DNA from: Thermoanaerobaculia bacterium | Lineage (GTDB): Bacteria; Acidobacteriota; Thermoanaerobaculia; UBA5066 | Assembly (NCBI GenBank): GCA_022071945.1 | Contig: JAJVIN010000001.1 | Span: 248,001 to 312,000, forward strand | DNA length: 64,000 nt | Reading direction: 5' to 3' | In this document: one piece after another, positions 1 to 10,500 of the stretch | Numbering within the stretch: position 1 is the stretch's first letter | How the letters are laid out: every line of letters starts with the position of its first letter | Translations under genes and position numbers: made by a program | The notes under the pieces: model-generated | The model's database searches: none | What the model was told of the DNA's origin: nothing | The model's input: only the letters and a program-made list of their open reading frames with translations

Positions 1-166
1 AGACTGCAGGATGGACGAGGACCGGACTCCTCTGGCTGCCGGACTCAGGCTGAGCGGGCGAATGTTAAGCGAGCGGCGACGGCGAGGGCAAATAGACGCG
101 AAACGGGCGGCCCCGAAGGACCGCCCGCAAGAGGCTCTGGCCGAAAAGAAGGTGATCAGCCCGGAA

Positions 167-1789
167 TCAGAACTTGAAGTTGCCGTCGCTTCGAGAAACG
201 GAGGATCCGCACGTCCCGGGCGTCGTGAACTCGCGATTCCCGCTGGGAGTCGCCTGGTTGCTCTCCCAGACCGCGGTTGACCCGTTGAACTTCACGTACT
301 TGTACTGGACCGCCTTGCCCGCCGGGACCGCCACGGTGCCGCTCCAGGTGGCGTTGGAACCGGTGCCCTGGATCGTCAGCTTGAAGCTGGCGGCAGGGCT
401 CCAGTTGCCGAGCGAGGTCTGGTTGCCGACGACGTAGAGGCTCTGACCCCAGCTCGTGTTCGCGTTGGCGATCGTGAAGGTGACGTTGACGTTGCAGACC
501 GGGGCCGACCCCTTCGTCCACACCGCGTAGTTCGTCCCCGAGGCCTTGAGAGTCCAGCCCGTGCCCGGATTCCAGTCATTCGGCCCGATCTTCATGGCGA
601 CCTGGTTGACCGTTCCGGTGATGATGGCGGCGTAGAGCCCGTTCTGGGCCGCCTGGATCGACACCGCCGAGGTCGAGGTGATCCCGGCCGCCTTGCGCAC
701 GTCGATGAGGGCCTTGACGGAGGAACGGAGGCCCCAGTCGTAGACGTGCGGCCAGTAGACCGTCGGGATTCCCGGGTGCGTCAGGATGTAGGCATAGCCC
801 GGGAGGACGGAACTGCACGGAACCGGCCAGTGGTTCTGCCCGTTACCACAGGTCTCGGACGGGCCGGTGTCGTGGTTGTCGACGAACGTGACGGACTTCT
901 GGGGCCACCAGCCGATGGCACCGGCGGGCTTTCCCGCGCCGTCGCGAAGCCGCCAGTACTCGTTGTAGGCCAGAGCCTGATTCAGCAGGCCCTTGGTCGT
1001 GAAGTCGAAGGCCGCGCACGTGCCAGCCGTGCCGTCGATGTAGTTCATCAGGAGCTGCCGGTGGGCGTCGACGTTGTTGTAGTCGAGATTGGTCCAGACC
1101 TCTCCCACGCAGAAGTCGGGGCTCCACGCATCGTGGTAGACCTTCGCGTACGAGGGGGCATAGCCCTTCGAGTAGTCGTAGCGAATGCCGGAGAAGCCCG
1201 CGGCCTTCAGCTTCGTCGACATCCACGTCTTGAGGCTGTCCTGGACGAACGTCTGGCTGTGGTCGATGTCACGGGCCGCCGAGTAGCCATCACCCGAGTC
1301 GCCGTTGCCGCAGCGCCCGGTCCACTCGTCGTTATTCACCACCGACCGGCAATCCCACGCGGGGTTGGTGAAGTCCGCCCAGTTCGACGTCCCGACACGG
1401 TGGTTGATGACGATGTCGGCGATCGACTTGATTCCCTGGCCGTTCAGAGCCGAGATCGCGCTCTTGAGTTGCGCCTCGGTCCCGTACTTGGAATCGAGCA
1501 GGTTCAGCTGGCGCGGCAGGTAACCCTCGGCCGACGCCGCATCACTCGGCGGCGGGAACCAGACGTGCGTGATCCCCAGGTCCTTCATGTCCGAGGCCTT
1601 CGCGTTCACCTTGTCATACCAGGTGTAGCCGTAGGCCGAGGAGTTCCAGTGGAACCCCTGCATCACGATGGCCGTGCTGGCCGTGTTCTGCTGCGTGGCC
1701 GCAAGGGCCGAAGGCGCCACCAGGACGCCCGCCGCCCCCAGGACGGCCACCACCGCGATCGCGAGTCTCTTGAAGGTCGTGCTGCTCAT
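167..1789 (-). CDS. Secreted alpha-amylase, GH13, with C-terminal CBM20 starch-binding domain
   Basis: Signal peptide MSSTTFKRLAIAVVAVLGAAGVLVAPSALAA; GH13 motifs (IADIVINH, GIRYDYSKGY, VGEVW, FVDNHDTG); CBM20-like tail (VTFTIANANTSWGQSLYVVGNQTSLGNWSP). Internal ATG at 1789 chosen over the ORF start at 1894. Confidence 0.9.
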   Translation of the reverse strand: MSSTTFKRLAIAVVAVLGAAGVLVAPSALAATQQNTASTAIVMQGFHWNSSAYGYTWYDKVNAKASDMKDLGITHVWFPPPSDAASAEGYLPRQLNLLDSKYGTEAQLKSAISALNGQGIKSIADIVINHRVGTSNWADFTNPAWDCRSVVNNDEWTGRCGNGDSGDGYSAARDIDHSQTFVQDSLKTWMSTKLKAAGFSGIRYDYSKGYAPSYAKVYHDAWSPDFCVGEVWTNLDYNNVDAHRQLLMNYIDGTAGTCAAFDFTTKGLLNQALAYNEYWRLRDGAGKPAGAIGWWPQKSVTFVDNHDTGPSETCGNGQNHWPVPCSSVLPGYAYILTHPGIPTVYWPHVYDWGLRSSVKALIDVRKAAGITSTSAVSIQAAQNGLYAAIITGTVNQVAMKIGPNDWNPGTGWTLKASGTNYAVWTKGSAPVCNVNVTFTIANANTSWGQSLYVVGNQTSLGNWSPAASFKLTIQGTGSNATWSGTVAVPAGKAVQYKYVKFNGSTAVWESNQATPSGNREFTTPGTCGSSVSRSDGNFKF

Positions 1790-1836
1790 ACGTCGTGTTC
1801 CCTCTTTCAGTGATGTGAGAAGCACGGCCCATGCCA

Positions 1837-1846
1837 GCGTTAACGC
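1837..1846. promoter_or_regulatory. Perfect 10-bp palindrome GCGTTAACGC, candidate operator upstream of amylase
   Basis: Read directly; 48 bp upstream of the amylase start in a locally AT-rich stretch. Confidence 0.35.
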
Positions 1847-2158
1847 GCTTTCGATTTTCTCGTATCTAACTGAAATCCAACTATTTATTATCAATCATAC
1901 CGACGGCACGATCGCGAAACTCCTGACCCGTTCCAGGAATCGACCCATCTTGTGGGTTCACAACTGACCCATCACATCGGGTCTACGGCCGGGAATGTGC
2001 GGTATCCGGGAACCGCTGGAGCCCTTCCGCGCGCGTGAGGTGCTGGCCGCCCGGCCCTTCTCCTGGCAAGATTCCAAGGCACCGGCGCCACCCGGGGCCG
2101 CCCCGCCTGCCGCATCGGGCCCCGCCGTCTTGCACCCGAAAGAGAGGAACAAAACCCA

Positions 2159-3607
2159 ATGGCAAACGCCGTCTCTGGTCTCGCCCCGCAGTTGCTCTGG
2201 GATCATTTCGCCGCCTTGGCCGCCATCCCGCGGGCCTCACGAAACGAAGAAGGAGCCGCTCAGTACGTGCTCTCCGTCGCGCGCCGGCTGGGGCTTCCCG
2301 CCGATCGCGACTCCGCCGGCAACATCGTCGTCCGGAAACCCGCCTCGCCGGGCCGGGAGTCGGCCCCCGTCACCGTCCTGCAGGGTCACCTGGACATGGT
2401 CTGCGAAAAGAACGCTAGCACCGCCCATGACTTCGCGAAGGACCCCATCCGCCTCATCCGGGACGGCGACTGGATCAAGGCTGACGGAACGACCCTCGGG
2501 GCGGACAACGGGATCGGCGTTGCCGCTGCCTTGGCCGTCCTCGAGGCCACGGACCTCAGCCACCCAGCCATGGAGTGCCTGTTCACGATCGACGAGGAGA
2601 CCGGGCTGACCGGCGCCTTCAATCTTTCTCCGACGCTTCTCTCGGGCACGCGAATGCTCAACCTGGACACGGAAGAGGAGGGCGCCATCTACATCGGGTG
2701 CGCGGGCGGGGTGGACACGCTTCTGAAGACCAGCGTCGAGCTCGAAACCGCGCCTGGCGGGACGTCGGCTCACCGCCTCCGGATCTCGGGCCTCAGGGGT
2801 GGGCACTCGGGTGTCGATATCCATGAAGGTCGTGGAAACGCCCTGAAGATCCTGGCGAGAGCGGCCGCTCTGGCGACCACTCACGGCGCCCGCTTCGCTT
2901 CGTTCTCGGGCGGCAGCAAGAGGAACGCGCTCCCGAGAGAGGCCTTCGCCATCCTGACCCTTCCCGTAGGCGCCGCCCCGGTCTTGTCGGAAGCTCTGCG
3001 CCAGCTGGAGGAGAACGTGCGGGCCGAGCTCGGCAAGTTCGATACCCCCGTCGCCATCGCGCTCGAAGCGGCGGAGAGCGTCCCGTCCGTCATGAGCCTC
3101 GCCGACGCCAAGCGAGTCATCGCGTTTCTTCAGGGAGCGCCTCACGGAGTTCTGGCGTGGTCCCCCGACGTGCCCAATCTCGTCCAGACCTCGACGAACC
3201 TCGCGGTGATCGCAACCGAGGGGTCGCTCATCACCCTCTCGACGAGCCAGCGCAGCCCTCGAGCGAGCGCCAAGCGCGAAGCCGCGGACAGTGTTCACGC
3301 CGTCGGCGAGCTCGCCGGCTTTGCGGTCGAGCACAGCGACGGCTACCCGGGGTGGGCCCCGAACCCCAGCTCCCCACTCCTGGCCATCGCCCGCCGGGTC
3401 CACGAAGGCCTCTTCGGCAAGGACCCCGAGGTCAAGGCGATCCACGCCGGCCTCGAGTGCGGCATCATCACCGAGAAGTACCCGGGTATAGACGTGATCT
3501 CCTTTGGTCCCACGATCAAGAACGCCCATTCACCGGACGAGACGGTGTCGATCGGATCCGTCGAGCGGTTCTGGACGTACCTGAAGGCTCTTCTCGCCGA
3601 GAACTGA
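2159..3607 (+). CDS. pepD: Aminoacyl-histidine dipeptidase (M20 family, PepD-like)
   Basis: 482 aa; VTVLQGHLDMVCEKN, ADNGIGVAAALAVLE, TIDEETGLTGA, GGHSGVDIHEGRGNA and AIHAGLECGII motifs. Confidence 0.9.
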   Translation: MANAVSGLAPQLLWDHFAALAAIPRASRNEEGAAQYVLSVARRLGLPADRDSAGNIVVRKPASPGRESAPVTVLQGHLDMVCEKNASTAHDFAKDPIRLIRDGDWIKADGTTLGADNGIGVAAALAVLEATDLSHPAMECLFTIDEETGLTGAFNLSPTLLSGTRMLNLDTEEEGAIYIGCAGGVDTLLKTSVELETAPGGTSAHRLRISGLRGGHSGVDIHEGRGNALKILARAAALATTHGARFASFSGGSKRNALPREAFAILTLPVGAAPVLSEALRQLEENVRAELGKFDTPVAIALEAAESVPSVMSLADAKRVIAFLQGAPHGVLAWSPDVPNLVQTSTNLAVIATEGSLITLSTSQRSPRASAKREAADSVHAVGELAGFAVEHSDGYPGWAPNPSSPLLAIARRVHEGLFGKDPEVKAIHAGLECGIITEKYPGIDVISFGPTIKNAHSPDETVSIGSVERFWTYLKALLAEN

Positions 3608-3621
3608 GCCGAAGTCTCCAC

Positions 3622-3652
3622 CGGGGCGCCCCGACCGTTCCGGGGCGCCCCG
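3622..3652. terminator. Strong GC hairpin, putative terminator
   Basis: CGGGGCGCCCCG-N7-CGGGGCGCCCCG (each arm is its own reverse complement) just after the pepD stop; no clear T-tract. Confidence 0.5.
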
Positions 3653-3683
3653 AGGTCCGCAACGGCGCGGAGAAGAAAAGGGG

Positions 3684-4847
3684 GTGACCATGAAGTTCCT
3701 CCCGCTGATCCTGAAGAACCTTCTTCGAAAGAAGACGCGCTCCGCCCTCACCATCGGCTCGGTCATCCTGCCCCTGTTCGTGATCTGCCTTCTCGGGACG
3801 CTCCTGCGCGCCCTCGAAACCGATCCCTCGGGCGGCAAGGGGATGTTCCGGCTGATCGTGAGACACAAGGTCTCGATCACGAACTGGCTCCCGGCCGCCT
3901 ACGACGTCAAGATCCGGCAGATCCCGGGTGTGAAGGAAGTCCTTCGGATGCAGTGGTTTGGCGGGTCGTACATCGACCAGTCCGCCAAGAATCAGTTCGC
4001 GCGCTTCTCGACATCCGATGCGGACAGGCTGCTCGCGGTCTTCGACGAGGTGAAGATCGTGCAGGGGTCGGAGGCGGACTGGGTTCATGACCGCAGCGGG
4101 GCGCTCGTGGGAGAGCTCTTGATGAAGCGCTTCAACTGGCGCCTCGGTCAAAAGGTCCCGCTCAAGGGGGACATTTACCCGATTTCCATCGAGCTGACGC
4201 TCCGGGCCTCGTACAGAGGACCCGACGAGACGGGGCTCTACTTTCACAATCAGCTTCTCGAGGAAGCCCTCCCCAGCGTGAAGGGATACGTCGGCTGGTA
4301 CTGGATAAAGGCCGACTCGCTCGCGGCCGTGGAACGGATTCCCAAGGAGATCGACGGCCTTTTCGAGAACTCCTCACACCCCACGAAGACCGACACGGAA
4401 AAGGCCTTTCAAAACGAGTGGGTCTCGATGCTGGGGAACGTGAAGCTCCTCATGACCTCGCTCAGCCTCATCATCGCCGTCGTGATCCTCCTCATCGCGG
4501 CCAACACGATGTCGATGGCCGCCCGGGAACGCATCGTTGAGATCGCCGTCCTCAGGACTCTCGGCTTTCCGAGGCGCACGATCCTCGGCTTGATCCTCGG
4601 CGAGAGTCTCGCCCTCTCCCTGATCGGCGGAGCGCTGGGACTCCTCTTCTTCACATTCGTCATCGGAGGGATCCGGGAAGGGATCCTCAACTCCCCGATG
4701 GGGTCCTTCGGCGCGGGAATCCGGGTCTTCCCGGAGGTGCTCGCGGCCGGCTTCGGAGTCGCGGTCTTCGTCGGACTCTTCGCTGGGTTGTTCCCGGCCA
4801 TCCGGTCGGCGCAGCGCACGATCACCGACGGACTCCGCCAGGTGTGA
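3684..4847 (+). CDS. FtsX/MacB-like ABC transporter permease
   Basis: N-terminal TM, periplasmic MacB-like region, C-terminal FtsX fold (AARERIVEIAVLRTLGFPRRTILGLILGES). No adjacent ATPase. Confidence 0.8.
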   Translation: MTMKFLPLILKNLLRKKTRSALTIGSVILPLFVICLLGTLLRALETDPSGGKGMFRLIVRHKVSITNWLPAAYDVKIRQIPGVKEVLRMQWFGGSYIDQSAKNQFARFSTSDADRLLAVFDEVKIVQGSEADWVHDRSGALVGELLMKRFNWRLGQKVPLKGDIYPISIELTLRASYRGPDETGLYFHNQLLEEALPSVKGYVGWYWIKADSLAAVERIPKEIDGLFENSSHPTKTDTEKAFQNEWVSMLGNVKLLMTSLSLIIAVVILLIAANTMSMAARERIVEIAVLRTLGFPRRTILGLILGESLALSLIGGALGLLFFTFVIGGIREGILNSPMGSFGAGIRVFPEVLAAGFGVAVFVGLFAGLFPAIRSAQRTITDGLRQV

Positions 4848-5512
4848 GGGCGGATCTCGTGGCGGCCTCTCTGTTCTCCGGCAGCCGCCGTGCCGTCCTT
4901 GTTCATGCGAAGAAGATGTGGGAAGCCGGCCTCGTGGTCGCTTCGGCGGGGAACGTCAGCGCGCGGATCCCGGGCAGCGGCCTCATCGCCATCACGCCCG
5001 CCTCCATCCCGTACGAGGTGATGACCGAGGACCAGATCGCCATCGTCGACCTGGAGTCGGGCGAACTCCGCGAGCCCGGCCCCAGGCCGTCCTCGGAGCT
5101 CCCGACGCACCGCGCTCTGTACGCGGCCCGCCCCGACATCGGCGCCGTCATCCACACGCACGCGCCGCATGTCTCCGTCCTTGCGGTCTTGCGTCAGCCC
5201 TTGCCCCCGGTTCTGGACGAGATGATCGTCTATTTCGGCGGAACGATCGAAGTCGCCCGTTACGCGTTCACGGGTACGGATCAGCTCGCAAGAAACGCCG
5301 CCGAGGCGCTCGGGGACCGGGCGGGAGTGATCCTGGCGAATCACGGGAATGTCTGTGTGGGGCCAGACCTCCCCCGCGCCTTCCAGATCGCACTCACGAT
5401 GGAGGCCACGGCGCGGGTCTACGTGGCGGCGCTCGGAATCGGCTCGCCCGTCGCGCTCCCCGACGACTCTCTCCTTTCTGGCCGGGCCCTGTACGAGAGG
5501 CGGCGCATCTGA
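4844..5512 (+). CDS. Class II aldolase/adducin family protein
   Basis: SAGNVSARIP, SSELPTHRALYAARPDIGAVIHTHAPH, ILANHGNVCVG. Confidence 0.85.
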   Translation: MRADLVAASLFSGSRRAVLVHAKKMWEAGLVVASAGNVSARIPGSGLIAITPASIPYEVMTEDQIAIVDLESGELREPGPRPSSELPTHRALYAARPDIGAVIHTHAPHVSVLAVLRQPLPPVLDEMIVYFGGTIEVARYAFTGTDQLARNAAEALGDRAGVILANHGNVCVGPDLPRAFQIALTMEATARVYVAALGIGSPVALPDDSLLSGRALYERRRI

Positions 5513-7542
5513 GTCTTCTTTCGATCGATGGTGCCCGGTGCCGGGGCCCTCGCTGCCGCGACCTCGCCGTCTCGGCATCGCTGGAATGGCTCGTCACCAA
5601 TGGCATCGGAGGATACGCGTCCGGTACGGTCGCCGGACCGCGGACGCGGCGCTACCACGGCCTCCTTGTCGCCGCGCTCTCTCCCCCGCTCGGACGAACC
5701 GTGATGGTGACGGGTGTCCTGGAGACGGTCTGTGTGGGAGGCACATCCTGGTCACTCGGGTCCGCTCTCTGGCACGACGGAACGATCGCCCCGGACGGTC
5801 ACCGCCACCTCGAGTCGTTCCGTCTGGAAGGCCGAATCCCCGTCTGGACCTACTCCGTCCCCGGCCTGAGGCTGGAAAAGCGGGTGGTGATGATCCACGG
5901 CATGAACGAGACGGCCGTTGAGTACCGGCTGCTCGAGGCTCCGGGCCCCGTCCGCCTTCATGCCGAGGTCCTTGTGACCTACCGAGATCATCACGCCACC
6001 ACCGCGTGCGGGGACGGTCAGATGGACGTCCGAAAGACCCCAACCGCCGTCATCGTGACGGCCTTCCCGCAGGCACGGCCCCTCCACATCCGCGGGATCG
6101 GTCTCTCGCTCTTCCCCGAGCACACCTGGCACCGGCGGCATCTCCTCTCCGAGGAGAGGGAGCGCGGCTTTTCCGACTTTCTCGAGGACGACCTCCACGC
6201 CGCAACCGCCGAGGGCGATCTCGTGCTGGAAGGCCGCTCGCTCCTCGTCTTCAGCGCGGAGCCGGAGGAGCCTCTCCGAGACGCCGGCGACTGCATCGAG
6301 GATGCGGCCCGCCTCGACGAGGAAACCCTGCGAAAGGCCGAGAGGGCCTCTCCCGGCGGCCTCGACGGCTTCTCGGGGCGTCTCGCCCTGGCCGCCTCGG
6401 ATTTCGTGGTCGACAGGAGCGTGGAGAACACGCCGGGGATGACGGTCCTGGCGGGCTATCCCTGGTTCTCGGACTGGGGCCGCGACACGATGATCAGCCT
6501 GCCCGGTCTGACGCTCGCGACCGGCCGGCCCGAGGTCGCTCATTCCATCCTGCTCACCTTCGCACGCTTCGTCAGCCAGGGAATGATCCCCAACCGGTTT
6601 CCCGACTCAGGAGGCGCGCCGGAGTACAACACGGTCGACGCGACCCTCTGGTTCATCCAGGCGGTGCGCGCGTATTTCGAAGCGACTTCCGACGCTTCCT
6701 TCGCCAGGAACCTCTGGCCCGTTCTCACCGGCATCGTCGAGGCGCACCGGCGGGGCACGCGCCACGGCATCTCGGTCGATCCCGAAGATGGCCTCCTGCG
6801 CGCCGGCGAACCGGGCGTGCAGCTCACCTGGATGGATGCCAAGTGCCATGACTGGGTCGTGACCCCCCGTCACGGCAAGTGCGTCGAGATCAACGCCCTC
6901 TGGTACAACGCCCTCGTCACGCTTGGCGCGCTCGCCCGGGAAGTCAACCAGCCGGAGGGGCCGTGGCTGAAGGACGCGGAACGCGTGATGGCAAGCTTCT
7001 CCCGTTTCTGGAACAAGGGCGAGGGTTGTCTCTTCGACGTCATAGACGGTCCATCTGGCGCGGACCCTTCCATTCGCCCGAACCAGATCTTCGCGGTCTC
7101 TCTCCCCGAAAGCCCGCTGGATGAGGAGAAGCAGCGAGAGGTCGTCTCGGTCTGCGAGCGAGAGCTCCTCACTCCGGTCGGATTGCGGAGCCTGTCCCCG
7201 AGGCATGTCGACTATCGCGGCACCTACACGGGAGACCCCCTCACGAGAGACGGCCGCTACCACCAGGGCACCGTGTGGGGGTGGCTTCTGGGCCCCTTCA
7301 CCCTCGCCCACTTCCGTGTTCACCACAACGCCGAGGTGGCGCTCGCGCTCCTCGAGCCCCTTCGGGACCATCTCTCCGAGGCCGGTCTGGGATCGATCTC
7401 CGAGATCTTCGACGGCGACTGGCCTCACAGGCCGCGCGGTTGCATCGCCCAGGCCTGGTCGGTGGCCGAGACGCTGAGGGCCCGGCAGTTCCTCCAAGCC
7501 CGCCGGGTTTCGGATCAGACCTCGAGCGAGAGGCGCTCGTAG
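5509..7542 (+). CDS. Glycogen debranching enzyme / amylo-alpha-1,6-glucosidase
   Basis: EWLVTNGIGGYASGTVAGPRTRRYHGLLVAA and GYPWFSDWGRDTMISLPGLTLATGRPEVA. Exact start unresolved; the ORF upstream of about 5510 overlaps the aldolase out of frame. Confidence 0.85.
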   Translation: MSLLSIDGARCRGPRCRDLAVSASLEWLVTNGIGGYASGTVAGPRTRRYHGLLVAALSPPLGRTVMVTGVLETVCVGGTSWSLGSALWHDGTIAPDGHRHLESFRLEGRIPVWTYSVPGLRLEKRVVMIHGMNETAVEYRLLEAPGPVRLHAEVLVTYRDHHATTACGDGQMDVRKTPTAVIVTAFPQARPLHIRGIGLSLFPEHTWHRRHLLSEERERGFSDFLEDDLHAATAEGDLVLEGRSLLVFSAEPEEPLRDAGDCIEDAARLDEETLRKAERASPGGLDGFSGRLALAASDFVVDRSVENTPGMTVLAGYPWFSDWGRDTMISLPGLTLATGRPEVAHSILLTFARFVSQGMIPNRFPDSGGAPEYNTVDATLWFIQAVRAYFEATSDASFARNLWPVLTGIVEAHRRGTRHGISVDPEDGLLRAGEPGVQLTWMDAKCHDWVVTPRHGKCVEINALWYNALVTLGALAREVNQPEGPWLKDAERVMASFSRFWNKGEGCLFDVIDGPSGADPSIRPNQIFAVSLPESPLDEEKQREVVSVCERELLTPVGLRSLSPRHVDYRGTYTGDPLTRDGRYHQGTVWGWLLGPFTLAHFRVHHNAEVALALLEPLRDHLSEAGLGSISEIFDGDWPHRPRGCIAQAWSVAETLRARQFLQARRVSDQTSSERRS

Positions 7543-10500
7543 GCCACGTTCGGGCTCGTGAAGGCGAGCTCGAGTCCCCGGACCTCGGGGCGGGCGAACC
7601 GGTAGAGCTGCTCGTGAAAAAGGGGCAACAGGATCGCCTCCTCGCGGATGGTCTCCTCGAATCGAAGGTAGAGGGAACGCCTCGTTCCCGGCTCCGATTC
7701 CGCGGCAGCTTGTTCGATCACCTCGTCGAGCTCGGCCGAGCCGCAGAAGTGCCCGAGGCCGCCGGAGCGGCTGTGGAGAATGCCGGCAAACGAGTCCGGG
7801 TCCGGGTAGTCCGCGATCCAGCGGCCCAGCATGAGATCCGGGGTTCCCGCCTTGTGATGCCGCATGTAGTCGGCGATCGACCGCTTCGGATGGACGACGT
7901 CGATCCCCTGGGAGAGAAGCATGGAAAAGAGCTCGCCGGCCAGGAGCCCGTACTCGCCGTCGAACGAGGGGTGGACGTTGGCGACGAGCGGCGAGGGAAA
8001 AGCCGGGAACGGGCCCGGCGTCCTGGGCCGCACGGCGAGGTCGGACCGGCGGCGAGGCAGGATGCCGGGAGGGATCAGCCCCGAAGCGGGCATCGCGACG
8101 CTCCCAAGGTGCCGCTCGACCAGCCGCCGAACGTCGATGCAGCCGATGAAACGGCGGCGGAGGTCCCGGTCCTTCAGGATGCCCCCCCTCACGTTCACGG
8201 CCAGGAAGTAGGTGCACAGGCGGGGCCGCTGGCGGAGTCTGGGTCCGAAGACCGAGTCCCGTCTGAGGGCCTCGACCTGGCCGGGCTTCAGATCGGAGGC
8301 CAGGGCAAAAGTCCCGTCCTTGAGGCCCGCGAAGATCTCGTCCGGAGACACTCCCAGGTGGAAAACGAGGCCCTCACAGCACGGAAAACCCTCTCGCCAG
8401 TAGCTGGGATTCGCCTCGAGCTCGACCCGCCGGGTGGCCTCGAAGTGAACCAGGCGAAACGGACCGGTCCCGACGTTCCCGGCCTTCCAGCTCTGAGCCG
8501 ACGGGTCGCTTCCCTCGGGCACGATTCCGGTCACCGGGTCGCTCAACAGAGTCGGGAAGATCGTCAGCGGCTCGGCGAGCTCCACCACGAGCTCGTGCGG
8601 CGACACGACCCGGATCCCCGAGAGCTCCGTCGTATGACCCTCGCGAAGTGTTCCGATTCCCCGGACGCGAGAGAGGAGCCAGGAGGCGGAGCTCCGCTTC
8701 GAGCGCGCGAGACGCTCGAACGAGTACCTCACGTCTCGAGCCGTCAGACGCCTTCCATCGTGAAACCGGACGTCCTCTCTGAGGAAGATCCGGAAAGACC
8801 GGCCCCCGTCCTCCGCGCGGACCTCTCGTGCGAGCCAGGGGACGACCTGCGCTCCCTCCGTGACCCGGGTGAGAGGCTCGGTGATGTTCGCCTGGACTTC
8901 CGCCGCTTCCGCCGTGTCGCACAACGAGGGGTCGATCGAGGCCACTTCTTCCGTGATCGGAATGTGGAGGATTCCGCGGCGAGCCAGGCGCGCGCCCGGG
9001 AGGGGGGCGTCGTGTGACTTGACGACCTGGTGGTAATTCACGAAGGGCGGCCGGCTCGCGAGGCTGAGTCCATGGACGTTCGGCCCGGCGATCCGGTAGG
9101 TCAGCTCATGAAAGAGAGGGATGGCGACCCCATCCTCGATGAGGTCGAGCTCGAACTTCCTGTAGGCCGCCTCTCTCGCGGCGGGCTTTCCGAGCCGGCG
9201 CGCCTCCACGAGCACCGCGTCGGTCTCCGGCGAGCTGAAATACGACTTGAGCTGGCCCTTCCTGGAGTGAAAGAGATCGAGAGTGAAGTTGGCGGGGTCA
9301 TCGTAGTCCGCGGTCCACCGCCCGATCCAGACATCGATCTCGCCGCAATCCGAGAACGAGCGCAAGAACTCCCCCATGGTGGCGGTCACGACGACGGCTG
9401 TGATGCCGAGGCTCTCCCAGAGCTCGAACAGGCTCGATGAGAGCGCTCTGAAGCGGTCCTGGAGGGCCGGGTGGACGGCAACACGGAGCTCGACGGCCGA
9501 TCCGGGACCTCCCGCCTGAAGGAGCTCGGTCGCATCGGCGAGGGAGAGAACCGGCTTGCGGCGTCCGGGATCGTGTCCCAGGATCCCTGGCGGGATGAGG
9601 CCCATCGCAGGCTGGGCAAAACGGCCGATCGTGCGCCAGACGAGGGCCTGCGGATCGACGACGCCCGAAAGAGCGCGGCGAAAGCTCGCGATCTTGCCGG
9701 GATGGCGATTCTGGTTGAAAAGGGCGAAATAGGTCGTCTTCTGGGGCGTCTCGACGACGCGGCGCCTCAGCACGGGGTCCCTCAGAACCTCGTCGAGGTC
9801 CTCGGGCAGAAGGTCCCGGCCGACGTCGATGCTCCCTTCCTTCAGGCCCGAGGCGATCGCTTCCGCGGCCATGCCCGAACGGAACTCGAGGGTCTCGACG
9901 AAGGGAGACGGTCCTCGCCACCAGGTTCCCGTCCGCTGGAGAACCACCCTGCGGCCCGGACCCGGCGAGACCAGCCGGAAGGGACCGGTGCCGGCCAGAG
10001 ACCCTTCGCCTTTCGGCGCGGGCTCTCTCACGATTGCGGTCCGGGGATCCGTCAGGAGAGCCGGGAAGTTCGGCGTGGGTCCCTCCAGGCGGAACTCGAG
10101 CCGGCTCTCCGAGAGCACCTGGACCGGCTCCACGTCCGCGCGCCGTGAGAGAAGCGAGTACGCCGGGGGCAGCGAGGCGGGTGCCAGCTTCAGGGCTCTT
10201 TCGATCGCGGCCTTGACGCTCGATGCGGTCAGGGGCTCGCCATCGTGGAAGCGGAGCCCGTGCCGGAGAGTCAAGACGAAGCGGGAGCCTCCCTCGAGTT
10301 CCTCGATCTCCTCCGCGAGGTTCGGCAGCACGTGACCCTCGTCATCGACGGTGAGGAGAGGCTCGAAACAGCAGGCGAGCACCTCGACCTCATCGAGCGC
10401 CAGAGAGAGGGCGGGATCGATGACGGAAAGGGGCGTGGACAGCGCTACCGTCAGCGTTCCGCCTCCGCCGTCCCCCGCGGGGCCGGTGGGCGTCCGCGCG

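Noticed and set aside
4918-5508. N-terminal 197 aa of the 874-aa debranching-enzyme ORF
   Set aside because: Out-of-frame reading of the class II aldolase gene.
7275-9017. 580-aa plus-strand ORF antisense to the kinase-SBP gene
   Set aside because: R/G/E-rich shadow translation opposite a strongly supported CDS.
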